From: Oscillospiraceae bacterium
GTDB taxonomy: Bacteria > Bacillota > Clostridia > Oscillospirales > CAG-382
Length of the DNA: 55,817 nucleotides
Reading direction: 5' to 3'
Assembly: GCA_015064485.1 (NCBI GenBank)
Contig: SVSD01000008.1
Location: 1 to 55,817 of the forward strand
Positions 22,395 through 31,524 of this stretch are shown here, piece by piece. The translations under genes were made by a program, and so were the position numbers. The notes beneath the pieces were generated by a model. It was not told the origin of the DNA, did not search any database, and saw only the letters and a list, made by a program, of their open reading frames with translations. Every line of letters starts with the position of its first letter. The first letter of the stretch is position 1.

Positions 22395-22451
22395 TTGCCA
22401 AGGCGTAAAATGTATGGTAAGATATAGACGGAGAAGGTTCGCCCGAACCTT
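22395..22451 (+). promoter_or_regulatory. Promoter and 5' hairpin of the SLH surface-protein gene
   Basis: TTGCCA (22395-22400), 17-nt spacer, TAAGAT (22418-22423). The transcript would begin near 22430 and open almost at once with a perfect 7-bp hairpin AAGGTTC-GCCC-GAACCTT (22434-22451). A hairpin at the very 5' end of an abundant mRNA is a typical stability element. Confidence 0.65.
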
Positions 22452-22488
22452 GTATCAATTATATTATTATGAAAAAGGAGACACACCC

Positions 22489-25400
22489 ATGAGAACGAAA
22501 AAGCTTCTCGCGGTAATGCTTTCGGCAATTATCGTTATGTGCGCCATCCCCTTCACAGCTTACGCAGATTCCGCTGAAGTTCTTGAAATTGACGGTGAAA
22601 GAATCGCTCTTGTAAGCTCTTTCGGTAAGATGACATATGAAGGCAAAGCCCGCGTTACATTTAAAAGCTTTGCTGATGCTTTCAATGCACTCGGAAATGA
22701 GGGCGGTATTATCGCCTTTACGGGTAACTTAAAAGTAGGCGAGTTTAACGATGTTGAAGGCAGAAAAGCTATTACAATAAGAGGTACAGGTACAAAAGCC
22801 ATCAGTAATACTCTTGATTTTACAGGAAATAACGAAATAAACCTTAAGGGTAATCTTACTCTTAGTTTTCTTCATATGAAGACTGATGACGGCGCTTATG
22901 TCCTTACAAACGGCTATGAATTTGACACAATAAATGAATTTGACACTTTCCAGAAGGAAATATATATTCCCGGCGGAAAAAATATTATGGAATACCAGAA
23001 TACTCCCTCGGTTTCTGTAGGTCAGCCCGAAGGAGATGTTGCAGGACTTTATTTGAGAGACGGTAAATTTGCAACTCTTACAGCAGGCTCTGTTAACGAT
23101 AAAACAGTTTCGGGCGATACTGTTTTGAAGATTGCAGGCGCAAAGGCTGACGAAGTTGTTGCAGGTGCGGTTTCGGGTACTTTAAACGGCGATGCAAAGC
23201 TTTTTGTACTTGACGGAACAGCAACAAAAGTTTATGCCGGTTCTGTCGGCGGTACTGTAAACGGCAACATTATTACACAGATCGACGGCGGCGAGGTAAC
23301 CAATGTGTTTGTCGGTGCCCATAACGACGCTGTTATCAACGGTAATGTTATTCTTACAGTAAACAGCGATGAGGATATAAAGATATCTGCTGCAAGAGGC
23401 GGCAAGGTAACAGGCAAGCAGGTGATCATAACAGACGCTTCCTCCGCAGCACAAATCGCAAACGGAGCGGCTGATCTCATCATCAAAACGGACGGAGGAC
23501 TTTGTATTCCTCAGTTTGACGGAACAAAACTTACAGGTTTCCTTGTAACAGATAAAAACGGTATCCCTGCAAAGTCTATTACTGTAAACGGCTCTACAAA
23601 GAAGAATGATAAGGGTATTTATCAGTTTACAAACGGAACAAGCGCTGTAAAAGTTACTTCCGGAGTCACAGTTTCAGTAAACAGAGATGCAAAATATGTC
23701 GAAGGACGCGGAAACGGAATTTTTGCTCCTCAGGATAATATGACCAAGGCCGAAGCTGTTACTCTTCTTTCCCGTCTTATCATCGACGAAAAGCTTATAA
23801 AGGGTAAAGTAACTTCCGACTTTGCGGATGTTGAAGCAGGACAGTGGTACGAACCTTATATCGGTATGTTTGAAAAGCTCGGATTCCTCGAATTCGTTGC
23901 AGATACTACAGGATATTATTTTGAACCCCAGAAGAATATCACAAGGGCTGAATTCACTCAGCTTCTTTACAAAGTAGCATCTATTAACAATGCTGCTGCT
24001 TCCACAAAACTTTCAACTGTTCCCGATGTTCCGGAAACAAGCAAATATAAGCCTGCGGTAAGCTTTGCTATATCCGCCGGTATCATCACAGGCTACGAAG
24101 ACGGTACATTCAGACCCGACAACAACATAACCCGCGCGGAAGTTGTTACTATGGTAAACCGTTTCCTCGGCAGAACTCCCACAGGCGTTGCAGGTTCAAC
24201 CAACTTCAACGACATCGAACATTGGGCAAAGGCGCAGATCCTTGCGGCTTGCAACCCCGAAGGTGTGTCGTGGACAGCATCTGCAGCAGGCGCCGAATAT
24301 GTTTTGACAGGTACAAGCGCAAAGGATTATGTAACAGCTCTTTATGATCAGGGCAAGATTCTCAGCGCAGACGCTATACGCAGAGGTATTGATACAATCT
24401 CCGAACAGATCAAGAAGGATGTACTCAATACTCCCAATACAGAAGAAATCTACGGCGACAAGATGACCGGTAAGATATTCTATATTTCCGAAAAGAACGG
24501 CGATGACAAAAACGACGGTACAAGCCCCGAAAAAGCATTCAAGACAATCGAGGGTGCTTTCAAAAAGATGAAATTCCTCAAGCCCGGTACTGCAATTTTC
24601 TTTGAAAGAGGCGGCATCTACAGAGGACATATAAATATCGGCGACCGTTCTCCCGGTCTTATATTCGGTTCTTACGGTACAGGCACAAAGCCTCTTATCA
24701 TTCAGTCAAAGATGAATTATGCGGACGAATCCCTTTGGGTAAAGACAGAATGGCCTAATGTATGGAGATGTACACTTAAGCTTGACAATGTCGGCGTTAT
24801 GGCGTTTGACCACGATGTGTTTGACTATTCCGGAAATATATACGATGAATTGTACGGAAGAAACCGCAATGCGGGTCTTGGCGGCGTAACCGGTGTATTT
24901 GATCTTGTAGAAGATCTTCAGTTCTACTCCGTGCTTGCAAATGACCAGTCAAATAATGTAAGCGTAACCGAAGGCGACCTCTTCATTTACTCTGCAAAGG
25001 GCAACCCCGGTAAGCGTTTTGCTTCTATCGAAATCGGTGAAAACCTTGATATTGTAGACGGCTCAAGCGATGATATAATCATCGATAACCTTGCATTCAA
25101 GTTCGCCGGCGGACACGGTATCAGCTCGTTTACTTGTAAGAACAGAACAGTTACAAACTGTGTGTTCTCTTGGATCGGAGGATCTATTCTCGATCTTAAC
25201 TACAACGGTACAGGCATACCTGTAAACTATGGTAATGCGGTAGAAATATACGGCGGTTGCGACGGCTATTTCGTTGAAAACTGCTGGATGTATCAGATCT
25301 TTGATACAGGTGTGACACACCAGTATGCTGAAAAGAGCGCTTGTGTACAGAAGAATGTACGCTATACAGGCAACCTCGTTGAGTATTGCCATTGGGGTAT

Positions 25401-25851
25401 CGAATTCTATAACGAGAACGACAGCGGTGCAAATCCGAAGACTAAAAAGTATACAGCAGATGTTATTATCAGATATAATGTTGTTAACAAATGCGGCTAT
25501 GGCTTCGGTTCTATTTTGAGAAATAATACTTGGAATTCGTTTGCTTATAACTGTAACAGTATTTCAACAAACTATGACTGCTACACAGAATACAACATCC
25601 TCAATCTCTGCGGCGGCTATATGATCTATTTGCCCCCCAACTCCAAGGAAGAACCCGATAAGAATATCATTGTACAGCACACAGGAAACCGTCTTGGTTA
25701 CCTTAAGGGTGTTGACAGATATGTTGACAGCTCTGCTGCCAAATATATTGCAGAAGATTACGGAGATGAAAATGCAATCGTAATCCTTGTTGATCACACA
25801 ATCGAGCCTACTCCTTCAAGAGAAATTCCCGCAGTTCCCGCAAACAAATAA
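22489..25851 (+). CDS. SLH-domain surface protein with C-terminal parallel beta-helix
   Basis: 1120 aa. Signal peptide MRTKKLLAVMLSAIIVMCAIPFTAYA-like (residues 1-26; quoted segment split: MRTKKLLAVM then hydrophobic core, TAYADS cleavage). Residues 27-400 contain glycine/valine-rich repeats (TVNGN, VAGAVSGTLNGD, GAHNDAVINGN) suggestive of beta-solenoid. Three SLH domains at about 405-440, 445-500 and 510-562 (EPQKNITRAEF, RPDNNITRAEV) would bind pyruvylated wall polymer. From about 661 (GKIFYISEKNGDD) to the end is a right-handed parallel beta-helix of pectate-lyase-like type, so a carbohydrate target is possible. Start ATG 22489 follows AAAAAGGAGAC; the frame from 22414 lies across the promoter. 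SLH in the middle rather than at an end is uncommon. Confidence 0.88.
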   Translation: MRTKKLLAVMLSAIIVMCAIPFTAYADSAEVLEIDGERIALVSSFGKMTYEGKARVTFKSFADAFNALGNEGGIIAFTGNLKVGEFNDVEGRKAITIRGTGTKAISNTLDFTGNNEINLKGNLTLSFLHMKTDDGAYVLTNGYEFDTINEFDTFQKEIYIPGGKNIMEYQNTPSVSVGQPEGDVAGLYLRDGKFATLTAGSVNDKTVSGDTVLKIAGAKADEVVAGAVSGTLNGDAKLFVLDGTATKVYAGSVGGTVNGNIITQIDGGEVTNVFVGAHNDAVINGNVILTVNSDEDIKISAARGGKVTGKQVIITDASSAAQIANGAADLIIKTDGGLCIPQFDGTKLTGFLVTDKNGIPAKSITVNGSTKKNDKGIYQFTNGTSAVKVTSGVTVSVNRDAKYVEGRGNGIFAPQDNMTKAEAVTLLSRLIIDEKLIKGKVTSDFADVEAGQWYEPYIGMFEKLGFLEFVADTTGYYFEPQKNITRAEFTQLLYKVASINNAAASTKLSTVPDVPETSKYKPAVSFAISAGIITGYEDGTFRPDNNITRAEVVTMVNRFLGRTPTGVAGSTNFNDIEHWAKAQILAACNPEGVSWTASAAGAEYVLTGTSAKDYVTALYDQGKILSADAIRRGIDTISEQIKKDVLNTPNTEEIYGDKMTGKIFYISEKNGDDKNDGTSPEKAFKTIEGAFKKMKFLKPGTAIFFERGGIYRGHINIGDRSPGLIFGSYGTGTKPLIIQSKMNYADESLWVKTEWPNVWRCTLKLDNVGVMAFDHDVFDYSGNIYDELYGRNRNAGLGGVTGVFDLVEDLQFYSVLANDQSNNVSVTEGDLFIYSAKGNPGKRFASIEIGENLDIVDGSSDDIIIDNLAFKFAGGHGISSFTCKNRTVTNCVFSWIGGSILDLNYNGTGIPVNYGNAVEIYGGCDGYFVENCWMYQIFDTGVTHQYAEKSACVQKNVRYTGNLVEYCHWGIEFYNENDSGANPKTKKYTADVIIRYNVVNKCGYGFGSILRNNTWNSFAYNCNSISTNYDCYTEYNILNLCGGYMIYLPPNSKEEPDKNIIVQHTGNRLGYLKGVDRYVDSSAAKYIAEDYGDENAIVILVDHTIEPTPSREIPAVPANK

Positions 25852-25860
25852 ATAAAATAA

Positions 25861-25887
25861 AAATCCTCCCGAAAGGGAGGATTTTTT
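25861..25887. terminator. Bidirectional terminator between SLH gene and M16 gene
   Basis: AAATCCTCCC-GAAA-GGGAGGATTT, a 10-bp stem with GAAA loop and T-runs on both strands. It serves the two convergent genes on either side. Confidence 0.92.
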
Positions 25888-25917
25888 GCTGTATAACAAG
25901 CATTTTGAGTTTTTATG

Positions 25918-27222
25918 CTAAATTTCAAGAACCGAAAAAATTTCCGAAATCTTTGAGGTATCTATATTTTTCTTTCTGCCTTTTATTCCGACAACAAGAT
26001 TTGAAACACAAAAGACTTGCTTTGCAAGTTTTGTTATATCGTCTTCCGTAACATTTTCATAAACCTGCATTTTTTCTTTTATGCTTTTTACACCTTCACA
26101 AAGGATGTGGTTTTCATACGCCATTGTCCAATTAAGCTCCTCGGCGTTGTCGAGCATAAGACAGGCGTTGTCCGTATAATAGACTTTTGCCCTTGAAAGG
26201 CCGGAAGCATCTTTTTTCATAGCTTTGAAAAGATTTGTCGCCGCGGAAATGCTTTCGTATAAATTCTTTCTTGAAACCTCATAGGATATACTTATATTTC
26301 CGCAATTTTTGTATTCCTCTATCTTAGCGTCATAGCTGTAAATATATCCGAGCTTTTCCGAAAGTTCCCGGAAAAAACGGCAGTTTTCTCCCGAAAACAT
26401 CAGGTCGTAAAAAAGATTTCTGACTTCCTTTCGGGCTTTCGGGATATCCATATCAAAGCACATCTCTACCATATAATAGGAGCTGTCTTTTGTCAGAACT
26501 TCTCCTTGTCTTTTCATATAACCTGATGGCAGGGGGCAAAAATTTTCTCTTTTTTCAAATTCGCAAAAATCATACTTTTCAACTGCGCTGCAAAGATATT
26601 CTATATCGTTTTCAGATACATTTCCCGTAACATAAAAAAAGAAATTTCCTTTTGAAAACAGCTTTTTTCTTTCTTTTTCACACTTTGATAGAGTGATTTT
26701 TGATACACTTCCCAAAGTACCTGTTATAATGTCGGCGGCGGGGGAATCTCCCCATATTTTTTTCTTTACAAGATAGTCAAGCGAAGACTTTTCGTCATAT
26801 TCCCTTATTTCCGCGCGGATTCTGCCTCTTTCAAGTTCAAAATCGCCCTTTGAAAGCTCATCTTTCAAAGTTTCGAAAAGCTTTGTGATGATATCCGCGG
26901 CAACAGGAAATTTTGATGTTTCACCGGTTATGGAAAACTGCATAAATTCTTTGTATGTAGCAGCTGTAAAGGTCAGCCCCGCCTCGTCAAGAAAGTTATA
27001 AAGCTTTCCGTTCATCAGAATGTTTATGTTTCTGAAAACGATATGCTCTACAAAATGAGTGATCCCGACTTCTTTGGCGTTTTCGTATAAAACACCGCCT
27101 AAAGCATAAAGACAAAGGCAGAAGCTATGAAGCCCCGGACTTTTGATATCATATATGTCAACGCCGTTATTCGTTGTTGTTTTTTGTTCGCATCTTGCGA
27201 TGTCCTCATTGTAAAAATTCAT
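25918..27222 (-). CDS. M16-family zinc peptidase
   Basis: 434 aa. The inverted zinc motif HFVEH (HxxEH, about residue 50) is intact, and the downstream glutamate ligand lies in IRAEIREYDE. This is the size of a single processing-peptidase-like M16 subunit. M16B enzymes process peptides and precursors and often work as pairs; no partner is seen. I place the start at ATG 27222 because CGGAGAAAAA precedes it and it shares an ATGA with the LytTR gene stop; the longer frame to 27270 lies inside that gene. Coupling to a LytTR regulator hints at peptide signalling, which is inference. Confidence 0.85.
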   Translation of the reverse strand: MNFYNEDIARCEQKTTTNNGVDIYDIKSPGLHSFCLCLYALGGVLYENAKEVGITHFVEHIVFRNINILMNGKLYNFLDEAGLTFTAATYKEFMQFSITGETSKFPVAADIITKLFETLKDELSKGDFELERGRIRAEIREYDEKSSLDYLVKKKIWGDSPAADIITGTLGSVSKITLSKCEKERKKLFSKGNFFFYVTGNVSENDIEYLCSAVEKYDFCEFEKRENFCPLPSGYMKRQGEVLTKDSSYYMVEMCFDMDIPKARKEVRNLFYDLMFSGENCRFFRELSEKLGYIYSYDAKIEEYKNCGNISISYEVSRKNLYESISAATNLFKAMKKDASGLSRAKVYYTDNACLMLDNAEELNWTMAYENHILCEGVKSIKEKMQVYENVTEDDITKLAKQVFCVSNLVVGIKGRKKNIDTSKISEIFSVLEI

Positions 27223-27932
27223 TTTTTCTCCGTAAGATGTCTTTTTGTAATAATCTCTCGCACAAAGCAATAGCTGTTTTTTGAAACAGGGACAGTTTTT
27301 CCGTTGTCAAGTGTCAAAGTATATCTTTTGACTGTCACAACGCTTTCGACATTTACAGCATAACTTTGGTGACAGCGCACAAAATTTCCGCCGAGCTTTT
27401 TCAAAAAGCCGGTAAGAGTATGTCTGCAAACCACTTCTTTTCCGTCGGCACAGTGGATACATATATCGTTATGAAAAACTTCGATATATTTTATAAATTT
27501 TGTTTCTATCAGATGCTTTTCGCCGTTTTTTGCCGAAATATAAAATTTTCCCTTGTCGGGGCGGAAGCTTAAAACAAATTCAAAAAGCTTCAAAAGCTTT
27601 TCTTCGCTCGGTATCCCGTCAAAAACGGCAAGAGGGAAAATTTCAAGCACTTTCCGGGTTTGCATCATATCATTTGTAATAAAAATGAAATGTACGGGGT
27701 ACTTTCCTTCCCGTATTTTCTGTGCAAACTGAACCATATCGTCCTGCTGCAAAAAGTTTTCGCATATCACAAATTCAAAAAATCTTTCGTGCATCGCATT
27801 CAGGAGAGATTTTACATCCCTAAACATTTCGGCTTTAAATTCCGTACCGAAATGCGACAAAGCTTTTTTAAGATTTTCTTTTGTTTCAAGAAACGCGGCT
27901 TCATCATCGCTGCATATTGCTATTCTAATCAT
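27219..27932 (-). CDS. LytTR-family response regulator with degenerate receiver
   Basis: 237 aa. N-terminal receiver-like domain (1-120) starting IRIAICSDDE, with the acidic pair kept, but the phosphoacceptor strand reads EFVICEN where family members have D (LVFLDI), so Asp appears replaced by Glu; the usual switch Lys near 105 is also missing (VFDGIPSEE). C-terminal LytTR DNA-binding domain (about 130-235) with FIKYIEVFHNDICIH and FVRCHQSYAVNV. No histidine kinase is adjacent. It probably acts independently of phosphorylation. Promoter at 27963-27991. Confidence 0.88.
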   Translation of the reverse strand: MIRIAICSDDEAAFLETKENLKKALSHFGTEFKAEMFRDVKSLLNAMHERFFEFVICENFLQQDDMVQFAQKIREGKYPVHFIFITNDMMQTRKVLEIFPLAVFDGIPSEEKLLKLFEFVLSFRPDKGKFYISAKNGEKHLIETKFIKYIEVFHNDICIHCADGKEVVCRHTLTGFLKKLGGNFVRCHQSYAVNVESVVTVKRYTLTLDNGKTVPVSKNSYCFVREIITKRHLTEKK

Positions 27933-27962
27933 AATTTCTCCATAAGGATTATTGTTATATGT

Positions 27963-27991
27963 ATTTTATCATATATCAGAAACAAATTCAA
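27963..27991 (-). promoter_or_regulatory. Promoter of the LytTR-M16 operon
   Basis: On the minus strand TTGAAT (27991-27986), 17-nt spacer, TAAAAT (27968-27963). No direct-repeat pair typical of LytTR binding was obvious upstream. Confidence 0.6.
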
Positions 27992-28000
27992 GGCATAAAA

Positions 28001-28029
28001 AGGAGCTGTAAAATCCACAGCTCTTTTTA
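28001..28029 (-). terminator. Terminator downstream of tspO
   Basis: GAGCTGT/ACAGCTC stem with a 7-nt loop, followed on the minus strand by CTTTTTA; on the plus strand it is also followed by TTTTT. It separates tspO from the LytTR promoter. Confidence 0.8.
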
Positions 28030-28041
28030 AATATTCTATTT

Positions 28042-28524
28042 TCAGCTGTTCAAAAGCAAAAATCCCATATTAAGATAGAGCGCGTAAAGACTCCAAAGGG
28101 TTGTCGGGACCATCAAATATGCGGACTTTTTGTCGATCTTAGAATAGGAATTGACAATAACAAAGAGCATAAAAAGCTGTCCCACAAGAAGTATAAGGGC
28201 CGCGGCAAAAGCTCCCTTTTCAAAGAAAGCTACCGGCCACAAAATATTCAGAACAAGATATATGACATACGCAGTAAGCGCTCTTCTTGATTCATCTGAT
28301 TTTTTTTCGTAAACAAAATAGGATGCCGCACCCATCATAATGAAAAGAATACTCCAGACGATCGGGAAAATGAAAGAGGGGGGCGCAAAAGGCGGTTTTT
28401 CAAGACTTGCGTATACTTCGGTCGTATTTTTTGCAAGAAGAGAGCCGAGAGAACCTGCAAGAAGCGACAAAACACAGGCAAAAACAAGTTTTGGCACAGA
28501 AATTTTTGATACTTTTGTGTTCAT
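28042..28524 (-). CDS. tspO: TspO/MBR family membrane protein
   Basis: 160 aa with five membrane helices and the family motif EKPPFAPPSFIFPIVWSILF. TspO proteins bind porphyrins and modulate tetrapyrrole or stress responses; the bacterial role varies. Start ATG 28524 is preceded by ACGGAGGTTAT; the longer frame to 28617 crosses a perfect hairpin CCGCCG-AATA-CGGCGG (28540-28555), just upstream of the ribosome site, which may affect translation. Monocistronic. Confidence 0.92.
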   Translation of the reverse strand: MNTKVSKISVPKLVFACVLSLLAGSLGSLLAKNTTEVYASLEKPPFAPPSFIFPIVWSILFIMMGAASYFVYEKKSDESRRALTAYVIYLVLNILWPVAFFEKGAFAAALILLVGQLFMLFVIVNSYSKIDKKSAYLMVPTTLWSLYALYLNMGFLLLNS

Positions 28525-28604
28525 TATATAACCTCCGTTCCGCCGAATACGGCGGTTTTTAGAAATAGCATATTCCGAAAACGCAATATTTATACCGATA
28601 ATGC

Positions 28605-28633
28605 TTGAAATTGTCAAAAAAATGTGATATACT
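28605..28633 (+). promoter_or_regulatory. Promoter of the Rrf2 regulator gene
   Basis: TTGAAA (28605-28610), 17-nt spacer, TATACT (28628-28633). The frame upstream of the chosen start overlaps this promoter and is therefore not coding. Confidence 0.6.
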
Positions 28634-28683
28634 TTTATAAAATCATATTATATTTATATGAAATACTCGTCGGAGGGCTTGAA

Positions 28684-29091
28684 ATGAAAGTTTCGACAAA
28701 GGGCAGATATGCGCTCAGAATAATGATCGATCTTGCGGAAAACGGAGCGGGTTTTGTACCGCTTAAGGATATCGGCGAAAGACAAAACATTACTGTCAAA
28801 TACCTTGAACAGATAATTTCACTTCTTTCAAAAGCCCAGCTTGTTTCGGGAACTCGCGGAAACGGCGGCGGATACAGACTTACAAGAAGACCTTATGAAT
28901 ATAAGATCTCCGAAATTTTTGCGGCGTCCGAAGGTGCATTTGAAATAGAAACCGATGAGGAAGGAAGAGCTTCGGAATTCTGGAAAGGTTTTGAACGAAC
29001 CGTACAGAATTATCTTTCAAGCAAAACTCTTGACGATGTTATCAAGGAGAGCAAGGCGAAGGAAAGAGAACCTTCTATCTGGATTTTATAA
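28684..29091 (+). CDS. Rrf2-family transcriptional regulator without cysteine ligands
   Basis: 135 aa winged-helix regulator: MKVSTKGRYALRIMIDLAE, then the recognition region ITVKYLEQIISLL and the wing GTRGNGGGYRL. There is no cysteine anywhere in the protein, so it cannot hold the Fe-S cluster of IscR or NsrR; it resembles CymR-type members, which work through a partner enzyme. Target genes cannot be read here. Start ATG 28684 follows GTCGGAGGGC. Confidence 0.9.
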   Translation: MKVSTKGRYALRIMIDLAENGAGFVPLKDIGERQNITVKYLEQIISLLSKAQLVSGTRGNGGGYRLTRRPYEYKISEIFAASEGAFEIETDEEGRASEFWKGFERTVQNYLSSKTLDDVIKESKAKEREPSIWIL

Positions 29092-29102
29092 GGAACAAAT
29101 GC

Positions 29103-29129
29103 GGGAGGCGGAAGCCTCCCTTGTTTTTT
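29103..29129 (+). terminator. Terminator of the Rrf2 gene
   Basis: GGGAGGC-GGAA-GCCTCCC 7-bp stem followed by TTGTTTTTT. Confidence 0.9.
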
Positions 29130-29142
29130 ATCAAATTCTGAT

Positions 29143-29212
29143 CTGCAGGGCGAGGTTGCTTGCGCCGCTATATAATGAATATGTATTGTAGGGGGGCTTG
29201 CTTGCGCCGTTT
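29143..29212 (+). repeat. Pair of short GC-rich palindromes at the edge of the large repeat
   Basis: Two small imperfect hairpin units, GGCGAGG...GCGCC (29143-29170) and GGGGGGC...GCGCC (29187-29212), separated by ATATAATGAATATGTAT and running straight into the large repeat arm. The same layout with different stem sequences occurs at 55599-55670 beside the arm at the window end, and a single unit lies at 29526-29556 within the composite. Confidence 0.7.
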
Positions 29213-29838
29213 ATATTTTATTGGTCTTGGTTATTGAAAATTGCCTTTCAAAAACTTTATATGTTGATTATTAAAGAGGGGTGTTATCGCACACCCCTCT
29301 TTGACTCCCCACTCCCACCCCCACACCCCCTCAAGGGGGTTAAATTATCGAAAACGATAATTGCCAATCGGTAGCCGGCAAAAGACTATCCATCGATGTC
29401 ATCACTATTAACATCACCCGCGATGTCATCAAAATTAAGTTCCGGCATCAAGGGTTTTTAATTTTCTCTGTTTGGAACGCTCAAGCGCTATAGGAAGATG
29501 ACCTTTGAAGAGCCAAATTTGAATTTGCAGGGCGGGGGTTTACTCCCGCCGTTATACTTCCTGTAACGATTATGCATTATAATCTGATAAAATCAAAAAA
29601 CTGATGCTGATTGTTTCTTATGCGAAGATAATTGGTGATATAAAATAGTGATGACGCCGATGCTTATGTTTTTACAAATTACTGATTGGCAGTTGTCTTT
29701 TCCTGCAATAAATTCCCCCTTGAGGGGGTGTGGGGGTGGGAGTGGGGAGTCAAAGAGGGGTGTGCGATAACACCCCTCTTTAATAATCAATATATGAAAT
29801 TTTTGAAAGGCGATTTTCAAGAACCAAAACAATAAAAT
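29213..29838. repeat. Dispersed repeat composite, complete inverted pair of arms (about 0.63 kb)
   Basis: Left and right ends are inverted copies: ATTTTATTG at the left (about 29214) and CAATAAAAT at the right (about 29830-29838), with about 130 bp of near-identical arm. The 12-bp hairpins are at 29273-29302 and 29752-29781. The left arm continues into TTATCG-AAAA-CGATAA-TTGCC, whereas the right arm continues into a different end (TTATTGCAGGAAAAGACAACTGCC, in two pieces of the reverse strand), as in the 11782-12314 composite. The interior contains a small hairpin (29526-29556) and no gene. It looks like a non-autonomous element; no transposase is present in the window. Confidence 0.82.
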
Positions 29839-29846
29839 AATTGATT

Positions 29847-29877
29847 AAAAAAGGCTGTACAATCGCACAGCCTTTTT
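29847..29877 (-). terminator. Terminator of comM
   Basis: AAAAAGGCTGT/ACAGCCTTTTT stem with an 8-nt loop, ten nucleotides beyond the comM stop on the minus strand and abutting the repeat. Confidence 0.85.
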
Positions 29878-29886
29878 ATTTTATCC

Positions 29887-31422
29887 TTATATATTCTTCC
29901 AATATTTTCTGTCGAGATTTCTGAACTGCACCGCCTGAGCTACATGTTCTTTTTTGATATTATCCGACGAATGCATATCAGCAACAGTTCTTGCAACACG
30001 AAGAATTCTGTCATAACCTCTTGCCGAAAGCCCCATACGCTCAAAGGCGTTTTTCATAACGAGCTGTGCTTCATCGTCAAGCACACAATACTGCCTTATC
30101 ATAGCGGGAGTCAGCTGACCGTTTGAGGTAATGCCTGTGCCTTTATATCTTTTTGCCATTATTTCGCGTGCATTCATAACCCTTTCGCGTATCTTTTCGG
30201 AAGGCTCGGAAAATTCTTTTTCCGAAAGCTTTTCGTAAGAAAGGGAAGGAACCTCGACCTGTATATCCATTCGGTCAAGCAAAGGACCGGAAACTTTCGT
30301 AAGATACTTATCTATCATAGCCCTTGAACAGCTGCAAGGCTTTACGGGATGTCCGTAATATCCGCATTTGCAAGGGTTCATCGCACATACAAGCATAAAT
30401 TTCGACGGAAAGCGGAATCTTCCGCCAACACGGGTGATTGTAACTTCTCCGTCTTCAAGAGGCTGACGCAGACCGTCTGTTGCGTCCTTTGAAAACTCGG
30501 GAAGCTCATCAAGGAATAAAACTCCTCCCGTTGCAAGAGATATTTCTCCCGGCTGGGGAATTTGCCCTCCGCCTACAAGACCTGCCGCAGACATAGTATG
30601 GTGAGGCGAGCGGAAGGGGCGGCGCGTAATAAGAGTTTCGCCGGCGCCTATATTTCCGGATGCCGAATATACTTTTGTCGTTTCAAGCGCTTCTTCAAAG
30701 TTCATCGGAGGCAAAATTCCGGGAATCCTTTTGGCAAGCATACTTTTTCCGGTTCCGGGAGGGCCGACAAGAAGAATATTATGCATACCTGCAGCTGCAA
30801 CTTCTATTGCAAGTTTTACCTGTTCCTGTCCTTTCACATCCCTAAAATCCGGAATATTTTCGTATGTAAGTTTAAAAAGCCCGTCTTTTTCGCATTTTGC
30901 CGGAGTTAAAACATCTCCCTTTAAAAGATGCATCACAAGTTCATTTATATCACGCACACCGAAAACATTTATACCGTCAACAACACTTGCTTCGTTTATA
31001 TTGTCAAACGGAACATACATTTCCGAAAAACCCGCATCCCTTGCGGCGATACACATCGAAAGTATTCCGTTTGTACGGCGGACATTTCCGCTTAACGAAA
31101 CTTCTCCCGCAAAGCACTTGCCGTCAAGAGATACATCGCATAACAAAGTGCATTTCAAAAGCGCAAGCAAAATCGCAAGGTCGTATGCTGTGCCTTGCTT
31201 TATCATATCCGCGGGTGCAAGATTTACCGTTACTGCCATATTGGGAAATTCAAAGCCTGTTGATTTTATTGCCGCCTTTATTCTGTTGTAGGCTTCCTTT
31301 ACGGAAGCTCCGGGGAGTCCGACTATATCAAATTTCGGAATAGATGCGGAGGCAAAACATTCTACATCAACGATATATCCGTCAATTCCGAGTATTCCCG
31401 CACTTTTTACTGTAGAGATCAT
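29887..31422 (-). CDS. comM: YifB/ComM family Mg-chelatase-like AAA+ ATPase
   Basis: 511 aa. N-terminal Lon-like domain (MISTVKSAGILGIDGY, NLAPADMIKQGTAYDL), central AAA+ with Walker A VGPPGTGKSMLAK (about 219-231), Walker B LFLDELPEF, and a C-terminal Mg-chelatase domain with the cysteine cluster CAMNPCKCGYYGHPVKPCSC. ComM is a branch-migration helicase that helps integrate DNA in natural transformation. Together with comEC it suggests at least remnants of competence. Start ATG 31422 follows AAGGAAGATAA. Confidence 0.95.
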   Translation of the reverse strand: MISTVKSAGILGIDGYIVDVECFASASIPKFDIVGLPGASVKEAYNRIKAAIKSTGFEFPNMAVTVNLAPADMIKQGTAYDLAILLALLKCTLLCDVSLDGKCFAGEVSLSGNVRRTNGILSMCIAARDAGFSEMYVPFDNINEASVVDGINVFGVRDINELVMHLLKGDVLTPAKCEKDGLFKLTYENIPDFRDVKGQEQVKLAIEVAAAGMHNILLVGPPGTGKSMLAKRIPGILPPMNFEEALETTKVYSASGNIGAGETLITRRPFRSPHHTMSAAGLVGGGQIPQPGEISLATGGVLFLDELPEFSKDATDGLRQPLEDGEVTITRVGGRFRFPSKFMLVCAMNPCKCGYYGHPVKPCSCSRAMIDKYLTKVSGPLLDRMDIQVEVPSLSYEKLSEKEFSEPSEKIRERVMNAREIMAKRYKGTGITSNGQLTPAMIRQYCVLDDEAQLVMKNAFERMGLSARGYDRILRVARTVADMHSSDNIKKEHVAQAVQFRNLDRKYWKNI

Positions 31423-31524
31423 CTTTTATCTTCCTTTGGAACTTTTTACTATAAATAAATGATATCACAATAAGCCGTTTTTATCAAGTAAAAGTTTGAT
31501 GAAGGCAGTTTTTTTAATATCTTT

